NCBI GenBank assembly: GCA_964343275.1
Contig: CAYFIY010000004.1
Location: 1-55,723, forward strand
From: Hadarchaeum sp964343275
GTDB taxonomy: Archaea; Hadarchaeota; Hadarchaeia; Hadarchaeales; Hadarchaeaceae
Direction of reading: 5' to 3'
DNA length: 55,723 nucleotides
Below are positions 33,007-41,674 of this stretch, piece after piece. The first letter of the stretch is position 1. The number at the start of each line of letters is the position of its first letter. The translations under genes were made by a program, and so were the position numbers. Under the pieces are notes generated by a model that was not told where the DNA came from, did no database searches, and saw only the letters and a list, made by a program, of their open reading frames with translations.

Positions 33007-33595
33007 AGTAGGTCCACGCTACAGGGTAGAATTTAGGCGGAAGAGGGAAGGAAAGACAGATTACCGGCGAAGGCTAAGACTTTTGAGATCGAAAAAGCCG
33101 AGGTTTGTTGTGAGGATTTCGCTTAGGCACATTTCAGTTCAGGCTATCCAGTTCACACCCACGGGGGACGTCACGAAAGCTTCCGCACACACTAAAGACT
33201 TGGAAAAACTTGGTTTCAAAAATGGAACCTCAAATTTGCCGGCAGCCTACCTAGTGGGTCTGCTTTGTGGTTACCGCTCCGTCAAATCTGGAATTGGAGC
33301 AGCTGTTTTTGATATAGGGGAACATGGTTCCACACCCCGGGGCAAAATTTTTGCGGTCCTGAAAGGTGCTATAGACTCCGGGCTTGAAATACCGCATGAT
33401 GTAAAGGTACTTCCTTCAGAGGATACGATTAGTGGTTCAAGTATTTCCTCGTATGCCATTAAACTCAAGGAAAAAGACGAGAAGGAATATAGGTCCAAGT
33501 TTTCAGTTTATCTATCCCTAGGGCTGAATCCAGAAAATATATCCGATCACTTTAATTCGATTAAACGGGAAATAATCTCGCAATTTGGTGAGTAA
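32999..33595 (+). CDS. rpl18: Ribosomal protein L18 (uL18)
   Basis: 5S rRNA-binding protein. GPRYRVEFRRKREGKTDYRR at the start and AYLVGLLCGYRSVKSGIGAA in the core match the archaeal L18/eukaryotic L5 form. 198 residues. The start overlaps rpl19e by eight bases; the stop TAA is directly followed by the rps5 ATG. Confidence 0.97.
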   Translation: MTRVGPRYRVEFRRKREGKTDYRRRLRLLRSKKPRFVVRISLRHISVQAIQFTPTGDVTKASAHTKDLEKLGFKNGTSNLPAAYLVGLLCGYRSVKSGIGAAVFDIGEHGSTPRGKIFAVLKGAIDSGLEIPHDVKVLPSEDTISGSSISSYAIKLKEKDEKEYRSKFSVYLSLGLNPENISDHFNSIKREIISQFGE

Positions 33596-34291
33596 ATGAG
33601 GGGAAAGAGACAGGGAAAGAGACAGTTTAAAAGAGAGTTCAGCAAAGAGTTGTGGCAACCTCGTACAATTATCGGTAAAGAGGTAAAAGAGGGGAAAATA
33701 ACTGGAATCTCACAAGTTCTGCGTAGCGGAAAGCCCTTTAAAGAGCCAGAGGTGGTTGACGCTCTCATGCCGAACATGGATGAGGAGATTCTCGATGTGG
33801 GGTTGGTCCAAAGGATGCATGAATCTGGCCGAAGGATTAAGTATAGGGTAGTATCTGTTGTCGGCAACCGCGACGGAATCGTGGGAGTGGGGCATGGAAG
33901 CGCCAGAGATATCGGTTCATCGATCAGAAAATCCACTACCATAGCTAAACTCAACTTAATAGAGGTTGCTAGGGGTTGTGGTAGTTGGGAATGCGGTTGC
34001 GGACGTAGCCACTCGATACCATTTGATGTCACCGGTAAAAGTGGGAGCGTCAAGGTTTCGATTAAACCGGCTCCTCGTGGGCTCGGTATAGCTTCGGCGA
34101 AGGTTCCAAGAACCATTCTAAAAATGGCAGGGGTCCAGGATGCTTGGACGAGATCGGAAGGGGAGACCCGCACCACGCTCAATTTTTCCTTGGCCGCACT
34201 GGATGCTCTAAAACAAACCACCAAGATGGCTTTGAGCGAGAAGTACAAGGAACACGTCACGATTGGGAAGGCGGATGAAACAAGTGGTTAA
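33596..34291 (+). CDS. rps5: Ribosomal protein S5 (uS5)
   Basis: Small-subunit protein at the mRNA entry channel, involved in accuracy. VVSVVGNRDGIVGVGHGSAR is the double-stranded-RNA-like domain; the second domain has PRGLGIASAKVPRTILKMAG. 231 residues, archaeal length. Its last 17 bases overlap rpl30. Confidence 0.97.
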   Translation: MRGKRQGKRQFKREFSKELWQPRTIIGKEVKEGKITGISQVLRSGKPFKEPEVVDALMPNMDEEILDVGLVQRMHESGRRIKYRVVSVVGNRDGIVGVGHGSARDIGSSIRKSTTIAKLNLIEVARGCGSWECGCGRSHSIPFDVTGKSGSVKVSIKPAPRGLGIASAKVPRTILKMAGVQDAWTRSEGETRTTLNFSLAALDALKQTTKMALSEKYKEHVTIGKADETSG

Positions 34292-34748
34292 ACTGGCCGT
34301 AATTAAACTTCGTAGCGGTATCAACGCTCGTACGGAGGTCAATGATACTCTGAATTTAATAGGCTTGACACGGGTTAACCACTGTGTTATACTTGATAAT
34401 GATCCATCCCGACTAGGTATGTTGAGGAAAATCAAGGATTTTGTAACTTGGGGAGAAATTAAGCCTGAAGTTCTAGAAATTTTAATAAAAAAGCGAGGAA
34501 GGCTATCGGGCGATAAACGAGTTACAAATGAGACCGTAAAATCAACGAAAAAATTTCAGACCATAGCCGAGCTGGCTGTCGCGGCAAGCGATGGTGGATA
34601 CGATCTCAAAGAGGCTGGAGTGAAGAAGGTTTTCAGGCTTCATCCCCCTAGGGGCGGACATAAGTCAACTAAACGTCCCGTCAAAGACCTGGGTGATTTG
34701 GGATATCGCGGGGAGCAAATAAACGAGCTACTCGATAGGATGATTTAG
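34275..34748 (+). CDS. rpl30: Ribosomal protein L30 (uL30)
   Basis: Archaeal L30 with its C-terminal extension. LAVIKLRSGINARTEVNDTL and LTRVNHCVILDNDPSRLGML at the start are typical; the extension ends FRLHPPRGGHKSTKRP. 157 residues. The ATG at 34275 lies inside the end of rps5; stop TAG is followed in frame by rpl15 after nine bases. Confidence 0.96.
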   Translation: MKQVVKLAVIKLRSGINARTEVNDTLNLIGLTRVNHCVILDNDPSRLGMLRKIKDFVTWGEIKPEVLEILIKKRGRLSGDKRVTNETVKSTKKFQTIAELAVAASDGGYDLKEAGVKKVFRLHPPRGGHKSTKRPVKDLGDLGYRGEQINELLDRMI

Positions 34749-34757
34749 GGTTATTCT

Positions 34758-35198
34758 ATGACAACACGTAAGCGGAGAAAAGTCCAGACCCAGCGCGGCA
34801 GACGTACCCATGGCAGCGGCTGTTCTAAACGAGGACGCGGTAGCGGAGAAAGAGGTGGAACAGGGATGAGTGGAGGGCATAAGCACAAATGGTCATATCT
34901 TATTAGGTATAGTCCAGACTACTTTGGAAATCATGGATTTATTCGTCCGACAGCAGTGCGGAGCAGTGTAAAAGCCATAAATATCGGGGAGCTAGACGAG
35001 CGCCTTGATGGGCTTCTGGACCTGGGTCTGGCCAGACGCGATGGAGAGAGATTCTTCATCGATGTGGCTAAGTTAGGTTTTGATAAAGTCCTTGGCAGCG
35101 GTCAAGTAAAACATCCATTGGACGTTAAGGCAAAGTCTTTCGTGGGCTCGGCTAAGCGCAAGATTGAAGAGGCTGGCGGCAAGGCTATCGCTAGGTGA
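34758..35198 (+). CDS. rpl15: Ribosomal protein L15 (uL15)
   Basis: Large-subunit protein with a glycine- and arginine-rich start, RTHGSGCSKRGRGSGERGGT, and a C-terminal domain LGSGQVKHPLDVKAKSFVGS. 146 residues. Its end overlaps the possible GTG start of secY. Confidence 0.97.
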   Translation: MTTRKRRKVQTQRGRRTHGSGCSKRGRGSGERGGTGMSGGHKHKWSYLIRYSPDYFGNHGFIRPTAVRSSVKAINIGELDERLDGLLDLGLARRDGERFFIDVAKLGFDKVLGSGQVKHPLDVKAKSFVGSAKRKIEEAGGKAIAR

Positions 35199-35203
35199 AA
35201 GCG

Positions 35204-36670
35204 ATGGTGGAAGAGGGAAAGTCTCGCTCGATACTGTATGCGCTAGAACCAGCCGTTCGCAGGTTACCTGAAGTAGAAGTTCCCAAGAAACGGGTTCCCT
35301 TCAGGCAGAGGTTCATCTGGACGGGAGTGGCTCTAGTAATCTTTTTTGTAATGACTCAAGTTCCAATTTACGGTATAAGCCAGCGTGAGCCGTTCGTGGA
35401 TACGAATGGAAATGGTGTTTTTGATTTTGTTGACCTTGACGGGAATGGAGTTATGGACCTCGGCGAAGATGCCCTAGAAGAGTTCACTGATTTGAACGGC
35501 AATAGCATCTGGGACATGGGAGCACAGGATTTCTTCGGTCAGCTGAGATTTGTACTGGCTAGTCATTCAGGTAGTCTAATGGAGCTGGGTATAGGACCCA
35601 TCGTTACTGCCGGCATCGTGATGCAGCTTATGGTAGGAAGCAAGATCATAAAATTAGATCTGTCCAAGGGAGATGATCGTGCTCTGTTCACTGGGGTACA
35701 GAAAATTCTGGCTGTAGTTATGGGGGTGTTCTCAGGGGCTATGCTGGTGGTCGCTGGGACATATGGTCAGAGTTTGTCTTTATTTAGCTCAACAGGGGTT
35801 CTGATCGTATTTCAACTTACTCTGGGCGCGATCGTCGTGATTTACTTAGATGAGGTAGTTTCTAAATACGGCTTCGGCAGCGGTGTCAGTCTCTTTATAG
35901 CTGGAGGTGTTTCAATGACTGTAATCTGGCAGGCGTTAAATCCAACTAGCGGAGTCATCCCAAACCTAGCTGGCACAATAGTTGGTAGTGGGGATGTCAT
36001 TAGCTCTTTCTTCAGGCCAAATCTACCAAACATGGTGGGGTTGACAGCGACGATAATTATATTTTTGATAGTTGTCTATGCCGAAAGCATGAGAATTGAG
36101 ATTCCTCTCGCATACGCGAAATTTGGAGGAGTCAGAGGTAAGTACCCGATAAGGTTCCTGTACACATCGAACATTCCAGTGATTTTGGCCATGACCGTGT
36201 TTGCAAACATGAGGATTTTTTCGGCCGTCTTAAATGCTCCGTGGATAACCTACTACACTACTCCCCCCAGCGGACTGGCTCAAGTAGCTGCCGATCCTAT
36301 TCGCGCTGTCTTTTATATGGTCATTCTAACTGGTGTTGCAATGGGTTTTGCTTGGTTGTGGGTCAACATGACAGCAATGGGACCGAGGGACGTGGCAAAG
36401 AAGCTTGATTCATCTGGTATGCTAATCCCCGGGTTCCGTCGAGACGTGAGGGTCATGGAATGGGTTTTGAGTAGGTACATCATGACGGCAGCTTTGTTGG
36501 GAGGGGCGTTCGTGGGATTTCTCTCAGCAGGCGCAGACTTTTTAGGAGCTTTAGGCAGCGGGACGGGTATTTTACTAACCGTTGGTATCATGTACAACCT
36601 TTATCAAGAGATAGCTAAGGAGCAAGTAGCAGAAATGTTCCCAGCTATGAGGAGGTTGTTCGGTGAGTAG
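35204..36670 (+). CDS. secY: SecY protein-translocase channel with an EF-hand-like insertion
   Basis: Central pore of the Sec translocon. Typical motifs are present: SGSLMELGIGPIVTAGIVMQ (plug and TM2), LDEVVSKYGFGSGVSLFIA, RIEIPLAYAKFGGVRGKYPI (cytosolic loop) and GTGILLTVGIMYNLYQEI. Between TM1 and the plug, at residues 61-109, lies an Asp/Asn/Gly-rich insert. Two loops fit the 12-residue EF-hand pattern: Asp66-x-Asn68-Gly-Asn70-Gly...Asp77 and Asp77-x-Asp79-Gly-Asn81-Gly...Glu88; a third near Asp96 is incomplete. This loop faces the outside of the cell. Other archaeal SecY proteins I know have about ten residues here. The ATG at 35204 follows AGGTGA. Confidence 0.96.
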   Translation: MVEEGKSRSILYALEPAVRRLPEVEVPKKRVPFRQRFIWTGVALVIFFVMTQVPIYGISQREPFVDTNGNGVFDFVDLDGNGVMDLGEDALEEFTDLNGNSIWDMGAQDFFGQLRFVLASHSGSLMELGIGPIVTAGIVMQLMVGSKIIKLDLSKGDDRALFTGVQKILAVVMGVFSGAMLVVAGTYGQSLSLFSSTGVLIVFQLTLGAIVVIYLDEVVSKYGFGSGVSLFIAGGVSMTVIWQALNPTSGVIPNLAGTIVGSGDVISSFFRPNLPNMVGLTATIIIFLIVVYAESMRIEIPLAYAKFGGVRGKYPIRFLYTSNIPVILAMTVFANMRIFSAVLNAPWITYYTTPPSGLAQVAADPIRAVFYMVILTGVAMGFAWLWVNMTAMGPRDVAKKLDSSGMLIPGFRRDVRVMEWVLSRYIMTAALLGGAFVGFLSAGADFLGALGSGTGILLTVGIMYNLYQEIAKEQVAEMFPAMRRLFGE

Positions 36671-36696
36671 CGAGGCAATATATGGCATGTGTCATC

Positions 36697-36716
36697 GATC
36701 ATCGGAATCGATGATC
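36697..36716. other. Eight-base-pair hairpin between secY and the EMC3-like gene
   Basis: GATCATCG and CGATGATC form a perfect stem around GAAT within the 109-base gap after secY. There is no T-tract immediately after it. It could be a processing site or attenuator. Confidence 0.35.
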
Positions 36717-36779
36717 CTAAACAGGAATGGAGGATTAAAAAAGGTGAGCAGTAATATACGTTCAGCGTAAGGTGGATTT

Positions 36780-37604
36780 ATGAGAAAAGCGATCATGGTT
36801 GCGATAATGGTAATTTTTATATCCTCTTCTCTGTTGAGCGTAGGATTGGTAAAGGCCCAAGAACAGGACAAGGAAGAGGCTCTCTGGGGCGTAATCAACA
36901 AGTTGGATATAGCCGCTTCATCCCTTAGGAAAAACGACATACAGCCAGCTCTAGCTTCTATTAGAAAAGCCGCCGGGGAGTATGAATCCAATCTCAGTCC
37001 GAGTATTTCCAAGGTAGATAATTCCCTTGATGCCCAAATTAAAGAGGATTTCACCGCCGTTTCCCAAGGCGTACCCGAAGAAGATGTCTTTTCACTGAGG
37101 AGCAAGATAATCGAAGCCGCCGCACTGATAGATGTCCATATACCTCCGGTGTTTATCTATTCACTCTTCATAGTTTTTGCGATCGGGATCTTGGTGGCAT
37201 TTTTTACCAGCTATGTTTCAAAGCGAATGGTTAATTGGGAAATGGTCAAACAGAATAAGGCAAAGATGGATGAATATCGTAAGGAGCTCTTAGCCGCCCA
37301 GAGAAAGCGCGATATGAAGGCCGTTCACAAGATACAGGAAAGGCAACCAGAGATAAATCAACTTCAAAAAGAATACATGTCGCAGACTTTTAAGCCAACA
37401 ATATTCATAATGGTGCCCCTCTTTCTGTTGTGGATTTTAATGCTTCCGGCTTTTAGGGGGTGGGTCGTTGCTTGGATGCCATTTATTCGAATAGACATTC
37501 CATTCATGGGTCCATTGGTGACTTTCGGTGTGGGTTGGTGGTACGTCTTAACCAACCTAGGTTTCTCTCAAATATTCCGGAAGATAATGGGAGTTGGAGC
37601 TTAG
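36780..37604 (+). CDS. EMC3/TMCO1-like (DUF106) membrane insertase
   Basis: Archaeal relative of YidC/Oxa1, Get1 and EMC3, which insert membrane proteins. The start MRKAIMVAIMVIFISSS is a signal-like helix, followed by about 100 outward residues, a transmembrane helix (IYSLFIVFAIGILVAFFT), the charged coiled coil WEMVKQNKAKMDEYRKELLA and two to three more helices. 274 residues, longer than most DUF106 proteins because of the N-terminal region. It follows secY, a conserved archaeal arrangement. Confidence 0.9.
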   Translation: MRKAIMVAIMVIFISSSLLSVGLVKAQEQDKEEALWGVINKLDIAASSLRKNDIQPALASIRKAAGEYESNLSPSISKVDNSLDAQIKEDFTAVSQGVPEEDVFSLRSKIIEAAALIDVHIPPVFIYSLFIVFAIGILVAFFTSYVSKRMVNWEMVKQNKAKMDEYRKELLAAQRKRDMKAVHKIQERQPEINQLQKEYMSQTFKPTIFIMVPLFLLWILMLPAFRGWVVAWMPFIRIDIPFMGPLVTFGVGWWYVLTNLGFSQIFRKIMGVGA

Positions 37605-37862
37605 ATGCCGGATCGAAAGCAGAGATCAAGAAGCCGCAAAAGACATCAGGTCAGAACTCCCGGCGGGCTGACAAGGCAACATTATAAACGAAAAAAAGAA
37701 CGTGCAGCTAGATGTACTTCCTGCGGCAAACTTCTCGGTGGCATACCAAAAATAAACATCAGGAAGCAACCGCGCAGTTCAAGGACACCAAATAGACCTT
37801 TCGGTGGTTATTTTTGCTCGGCTTGCGTGCGTAACGTGATAAAAGAAACTGCAAGAGCTTGA
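37605..37862 (+). CDS. rpl34e: Ribosomal protein L34e (eL34)
   Basis: Archaeal/eukaryotic protein with two zinc-ligand pairs, CTSCGK and CSAC, and the basic start RKQRSRSRKRHQVRTPGG. 85 residues. ATG follows the upstream stop directly. Confidence 0.95.
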   Translation: MPDRKQRSRSRKRHQVRTPGGLTRQHYKRKKERAARCTSCGKLLGGIPKINIRKQPRSSRTPNRPFGGYFCSACVRNVIKETARA

Positions 37863-37866
37863 GCTT

Positions 37867-38406
37867 ATGGTTATAATTGCCGTGAGCGGTCTACATGGCG
37901 CAGGAAAGACCACAGTTACTAAAATTCTTGTGAAAAAGTTCAAGCAGTTGAGATACGTTTGTGCAGGGGATATCTTCAGACAGCTAGTCAAGGAACGCAA
38001 GATGACTTTGAAGGATGGATCAAGGTACGCGGAGCTTCATCCCCACGTTGATCGAATGATAGATCGCCGCATCTCCGACGTCGCTAGGGAAGGGAAGGTG
38101 CTAATCGACGCTCGATTAGCTGGATGGATGGCCAAAAAAGCAGACCTCAAGATACTACTCACCGCGCCCATAAAAATCAGGATCAAGCGCATAGTTCATA
38201 GGGAAGGTAGAAAATATCGTGATGTATATGAGGAAACGATAAAAAGGGAAAAAAGCGAAGCAAAAAGGTTTAAGAAGTTCTATAATATAGATGTGAATAA
38301 TCGTTCTATCTTTGATTTAATCATCAACACCGAACGTTTGACACTATCGGAAACTACGAAAATACTTGTAGCCGCCATTAATGCGGTGAAGAAAAGGAGG
38401 CGCTAA
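37867..38406 (+). CDS. cmk: Cytidylate kinase
   Basis: Phosphorylates CMP/dCMP. The P-loop is SGLHGAGKTT near the start; DGSRYAELHPHVDRMIDRRI and VLIDARLAGWMAKKADLKIL are typical of the archaeal CMP kinase. 179 residues. Four bases after L34e, one base before rpl14e: a conserved euryarchaeal cluster. Confidence 0.94.
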   Translation: MVIIAVSGLHGAGKTTVTKILVKKFKQLRYVCAGDIFRQLVKERKMTLKDGSRYAELHPHVDRMIDRRISDVAREGKVLIDARLAGWMAKKADLKILLTAPIKIRIKRIVHREGRKYRDVYEETIKREKSEAKRFKKFYNIDVNNRSIFDLIINTERLTLSETTKILVAAINAVKKRRR

Positions 38407-38407
38407 A

Positions 38408-38641
38408 ATGGTAATGGAGATCGGTCGGGTCTGTGTGAAACTAGCAGGGCACGAAGCTGGTAAACGTTGCTTGATAGTAGATACTCTGGATAACACTTAT
38501 GTTGTCATCAGCGGACCTAGAATCAAGCGGAGACGTTGTAATGTTACGCATCTGGAGCCCACAGATAAAAAACTCGATATACAAAAAGGAGCTTCGGACG
38601 AAGAAGTGAAGAGTGCTCTTGAGGAACCTGTCCCGAGTTAG
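38408..38641 (+). CDS. rpl14e: Ribosomal protein L14e (eL14)
   Basis: KOW-type protein: MEIGRVCVKLAGHEAGKRCL at the start and ISGPRIKRRRCNVTHLEPTD in the middle. 77 residues. ATG 38408 or the third codon ATG at 38414. It precedes cbf5 as in most Euryarchaeota. Confidence 0.95.
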   Translation: MVMEIGRVCVKLAGHEAGKRCLIVDTLDNTYVVISGPRIKRRRCNVTHLEPTDKKLDIQKGASDEEVKSALEEPVPS

Positions 38642-38650
38642 GTGTGAAAA

Positions 38651-39634
38651 TTGGCGAAGTTGCCTGCTGATATCAAGCGCGAAAAGCTAACAAGGGCCCA
38701 TGATGTAACCGACCTCGAATATGGTTGTGATCCGTCCAAGCGGTCAATTAAGGAACACATTAGATTGGGGATAATAAACCTCGATAAACCTTCAGGTCCC
38801 ACTTCTCATGAGGTAGTTGCTTGGATGAAGTTGTTGTTAAACCTTCGTCGTGCGGGGCATGGAGGGACATTGGATCCAGGGGTCAGTGGCGTACTACCTA
38901 TAGCCTTGGAGGACGCAACCAAGGTGACCCAAACCCAGCTTCTATCGGGTAAGGAGTATGTGTGTGCGATGCATCTGCATGGCGAGGTACCTCAACACAA
39001 GCTAGAACAAGTTATGCGAGAATTTGTGGGCGAGATATTACAGAAGCCACCTTTGCGTGCGGCAGTTAAGAGAGTAATCCGCATGAGAAAGATCTACTAC
39101 ATTGATCCTCTGGATGGAGAGGGTAGGGACGTTCTGATGCGGGTGGGATGCGAGGCCGGGACATACATTCGTAAGCTGACATATGACATGGGTGAGGCTC
39201 TGGGATCTGGCGCTCATATGAGTGAGTTGCGACGTACTCGGACCGGTCCATTCATTGAAAAAACATCGACTAAATTTCAAGATGTTGCCGATGCCTACGA
39301 ATTTTGGCGTGGAGAGGGGGACGAATCCAACCTGCGAGAAGTTATATTACCCGTGGAGGCCGCAGTTCAACACTTGCCTAAGATTGTAGTGCGTGATGGG
39401 GCGGTAGACGCGCTTTGCCACGGGGCAAGCCTTGCTGCACCAGGAGTGCTTACGGTTGAAACCGGCATCTCCACAGAGGACCTTGTTGCGATAATGACTA
39501 TAAAGGGTGAGCTGGTAGGACTGGCACGAGGCATGATGAGTTCCAAAGAAATTTACGAGGCAGAGCATGGAATCGTCTCTAAACCCGAGCGAATCGTGAT
39601 GTCGCCCGGGATTTATCCCCGAAAGTGGAAGTGA
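38651..39634 (+). CDS. cbf5: tRNA/rRNA pseudouridine synthase Cbf5 (TruB family)
   Basis: Catalytic subunit of H/ACA RNPs; also makes pseudouridine 55 in tRNA. INLDKPSGPTSHEVVAWMK, and RAGHGGTLDPGVSGVLPIAL with the catalytic Asp, are the hallmark motifs; AGTYIRKLTYDMGEALGSGA follows. The C-terminal PUA domain starts near residue 240 (LPKIVVRDGAVDALCHGASL). 327 residues. TTG start preceded by TAGGTG. Confidence 0.97.
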   Translation: MAKLPADIKREKLTRAHDVTDLEYGCDPSKRSIKEHIRLGIINLDKPSGPTSHEVVAWMKLLLNLRRAGHGGTLDPGVSGVLPIALEDATKVTQTQLLSGKEYVCAMHLHGEVPQHKLEQVMREFVGEILQKPPLRAAVKRVIRMRKIYYIDPLDGEGRDVLMRVGCEAGTYIRKLTYDMGEALGSGAHMSELRRTRTGPFIEKTSTKFQDVADAYEFWRGEGDESNLREVILPVEAAVQHLPKIVVRDGAVDALCHGASLAAPGVLTVETGISTEDLVAIMTIKGELVGLARGMMSSKEIYEAEHGIVSKPERIVMSPGIYPRKWK

Positions 39635-39793
39635 ATGTCGAGATTATTGTGAATCAAAGATTAACATTTGTAGTTTTCTGCTCAGTTAAATTAACGAACA
39701 TAATTTTTTCAAATACGAAAATTAAAAAATTGATACGAAGCTTGAAATTTTTATTATGGGGCATTTAAGCTTAAAAATGTAATTTCACTGAGG

Positions 39794-39883
39794 GCCGGGG
39801 TAGCCAAGCCAGGTTTAAGGCGTGCGCCTGGAAAGCGCATGGTCCATTGGGCCGCAGGGGTTCAAATCCCCTCCCCGGCGCCA
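39794..39883 (+). tRNA. tRNA-Ser (anticodon GGA)
   Basis: Acceptor GCCGGGG pairs with CCCCGGC; discriminator G and encoded CCA follow (39880-39883). The anticodon loop CTGGAAA gives GGA. A long variable arm marks it as type II. It shares most of its acceptor, D-arm and T-arm sequence with the tRNA-Ser(UGA) at 13239. A TATA-like box lies near 39750, and a T-tract follows the gene (39892-39897). Confidence 0.97.
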
Positions 39884-40065
39884 CAATTCCATTTTTTCTG
39901 GTTACTTTAGTCTTCTGATGATATCGATTGATTTGTTCATTGATTAAACTAATTATGCTCATTCTTCGTCTGCGCTAAATTTTCTTTATTCTGTGAAGTT
40001 GTGTACTATTAGTTAATAATTTTCTTAATTAATTTTTCTTTGATCGAGCGCATGTTAAAATGACA

Positions 40066-40396
40066 TCATTTCGGAGGCAAAAGAGGAGCTAAGTCGACGG
40101 TCCGTTTCACCTACTTCGCTAGTTCTCCGTTCATCTGGTATCCATCGGGGTCGACAAACACGAACCCTCTGAGTGGTTTACCCGTGAAATCCATAGTCCG
40201 CGTATTCTGCTCGGTTAACGCCTTTGCATAATTCTCTGGGTCGATGCGGATGATTAAGCTGTTTTTCACCAAGGCACAACACTTACTGCAGTTTAGCATG
40301 GATGTAATACTACCAAATATTTTCTTTTCAGTTAAGCTTTTCTTTCTCGTCAATATTTTCCGGTTAGGTTAGCAAGTTTTTCGTCGTATACTACAT
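40066..40396 (-). pseudogene. Decayed TfoX N-terminal-domain protein gene
   Basis: The minus frame encodes YDEKLANLTGKIL, SLTEKKIFGSITSMLN, NSLIIRIDPENYAKAL, TRTMDFTGKPLRGFVFVDP and GELAK, the full order of the TfoX-N domain. Two lesions are visible: the only good ATG (40396) is out of frame with the rest, and a TAG at 40111-40113 replaces the Trp of the family's xLxxWV motif, after which the frame continues VKRTVDLAPLLPPK to TGA. TGG to TAG is a single change. TfoX-N proteins are about 110 residues; their role in archaea is unclear. Confidence 0.75.
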
Positions 40397-40584
40397 AATA
40401 ACCGTTCTATGCATTGGGCAACCATGATGTTAAAATATAGCATTTTTTGTTTAAAGTTAAGCTAAGGATGGCAACTAGTGTCGCCGACGATACTTTGCAT
40501 TGTAGTGGCGTCTAGTGATCGATGATGGTTTTGTTTGGTAAGATTTAATTAAGCAGACTTCAAAATAATCAATTGAAGAGGATT

Positions 40585-41022
40585 ATGAAAATTACTAGCT
40601 CTGTTTTTAAGCATGATGGGAAAATACCGTCAAAGTATACTTGTGACGGTGAAAACATCTCACCTCCACTTCAATTCGTAGATGTTCCAACTGAATCCAA
40701 GATTTTAGCGTTGGTTATGGATGACCCCGATGCACCTATGGGGACGTTTGACCATTGGGTGGTGTGGAACTTATCCCCTGATTTGGAGTCGATCGAGGAA
40801 GGGGAGGAACCAAAGGGAGTACAAGGAACTAATGGTTTTGGAAATATGGGCTATGGTGGTCCATGTCCACCCAGCGGGGAACATAGATATTTCTTCAAGC
40901 TTTACGCGCTGAAAGTCAAGATAGACCTACCAGTGAGTTCGAGAAAGAAGGAATTGGAGAATGCGCTAGAAGGCAACGTGATCGAGCAAGCAACACTGAT
41001 GGGAAGATATAGTAGAAGCTGA
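40585..41022 (+). CDS. PEBP family protein (YbhB/YbcL type)
   Basis: Phosphatidylethanolamine-binding-like fold. The signature DDPDAPMGTFDHWVVWN near residue 50 and YGGPCPPSGEHRYFFKLYAL near residue 95 form the anion-binding pocket. 145 residues from ATG 40585, which has GAAGAGGA five bases upstream. Biochemical role in archaea is unknown. The gene stands alone between a decayed gene and rps13. Confidence 0.95.
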   Translation: MKITSSVFKHDGKIPSKYTCDGENISPPLQFVDVPTESKILALVMDDPDAPMGTFDHWVVWNLSPDLESIEEGEEPKGVQGTNGFGNMGYGGPCPPSGEHRYFFKLYALKVKIDLPVSSRKKELENALEGNVIEQATLMGRYSRS

Positions 41023-41151
41023 GTACTTGGCAATTCATCTCGAGTCACGGACCTTTTTATCTGAAGCTAGTTCGTAAAAATTTGTCCGCTACCAACGCTT
41101 AATAAGTAGTCGCTTAAGGAGTAATATAGTAAAAGATCTAATGGGGTATTC

Positions 41152-41637
41152 ATGGCCGAGTTCAAGCACATAGTACGAATGGTCGGGAAGGATCTGTTAG
41201 GCGGAAAGAACGTACAGCTGGGGATGTCAGACATCAAAGGTGTTAACATAACATATGCGAGGGCGGTGGCTCACTTAGCCGGGATTGACCCCTTCGCTAA
41301 ACTCGGAAATCTTAGTAAAGAGGATATCGAGCAGATTGAGAAGATACTGAAGAATCCAGCTGAACATGGGTTTCCAGTTTGGATGTTTAACCGGAGAAAA
41401 GACTATGAATCTGGCAGGGATATCCATATTATCGGTGGTGATGTGGCCATTACTCTTCGCTCAGATATCCAGAGAGAACGACGTATACGCAGTCGACGAG
41501 GGATACGACATGAGCTCGGGCTACCAGTGCGCGGGCAGCGAACACGAACTACGGGAAGGAAGGGGCTAGTAATTGGCGTAAAACGTAAAGATATTAGGGT
41601 ACGAGAAGAGGCCGCAAAAGCTTCAAAGGAGAAATGA
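41152..41637 (+). CDS. rps13: Ribosomal protein S13 (uS13)
   Basis: Head protein contacting P-site tRNA and L5. GVNITYARAVAHLAGIDPFA is the helix-two-turn region and RGIRHELGLPVRGQRTRTTG the conserved basic C-terminal stretch. 161 residues. First gene of an S13-S4-S11 unit. Confidence 0.97.
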   Translation: MAEFKHIVRMVGKDLLGGKNVQLGMSDIKGVNITYARAVAHLAGIDPFAKLGNLSKEDIEQIEKILKNPAEHGFPVWMFNRRKDYESGRDIHIIGGDVAITLRSDIQRERRIRSRRGIRHELGLPVRGQRTRTTGRKGLVIGVKRKDIRVREEAAKASKEK

Positions 41638-41674
41638 GAAAACTGTAGAGACGTATTGGCTTTGGTGGTCATTG

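Noticed and set aside
34758..34860. Gly/Arg-rich start of rpl15 as a low-complexity or repeat element
   Set aside because: It is the normal N-terminus of archaeal L15.
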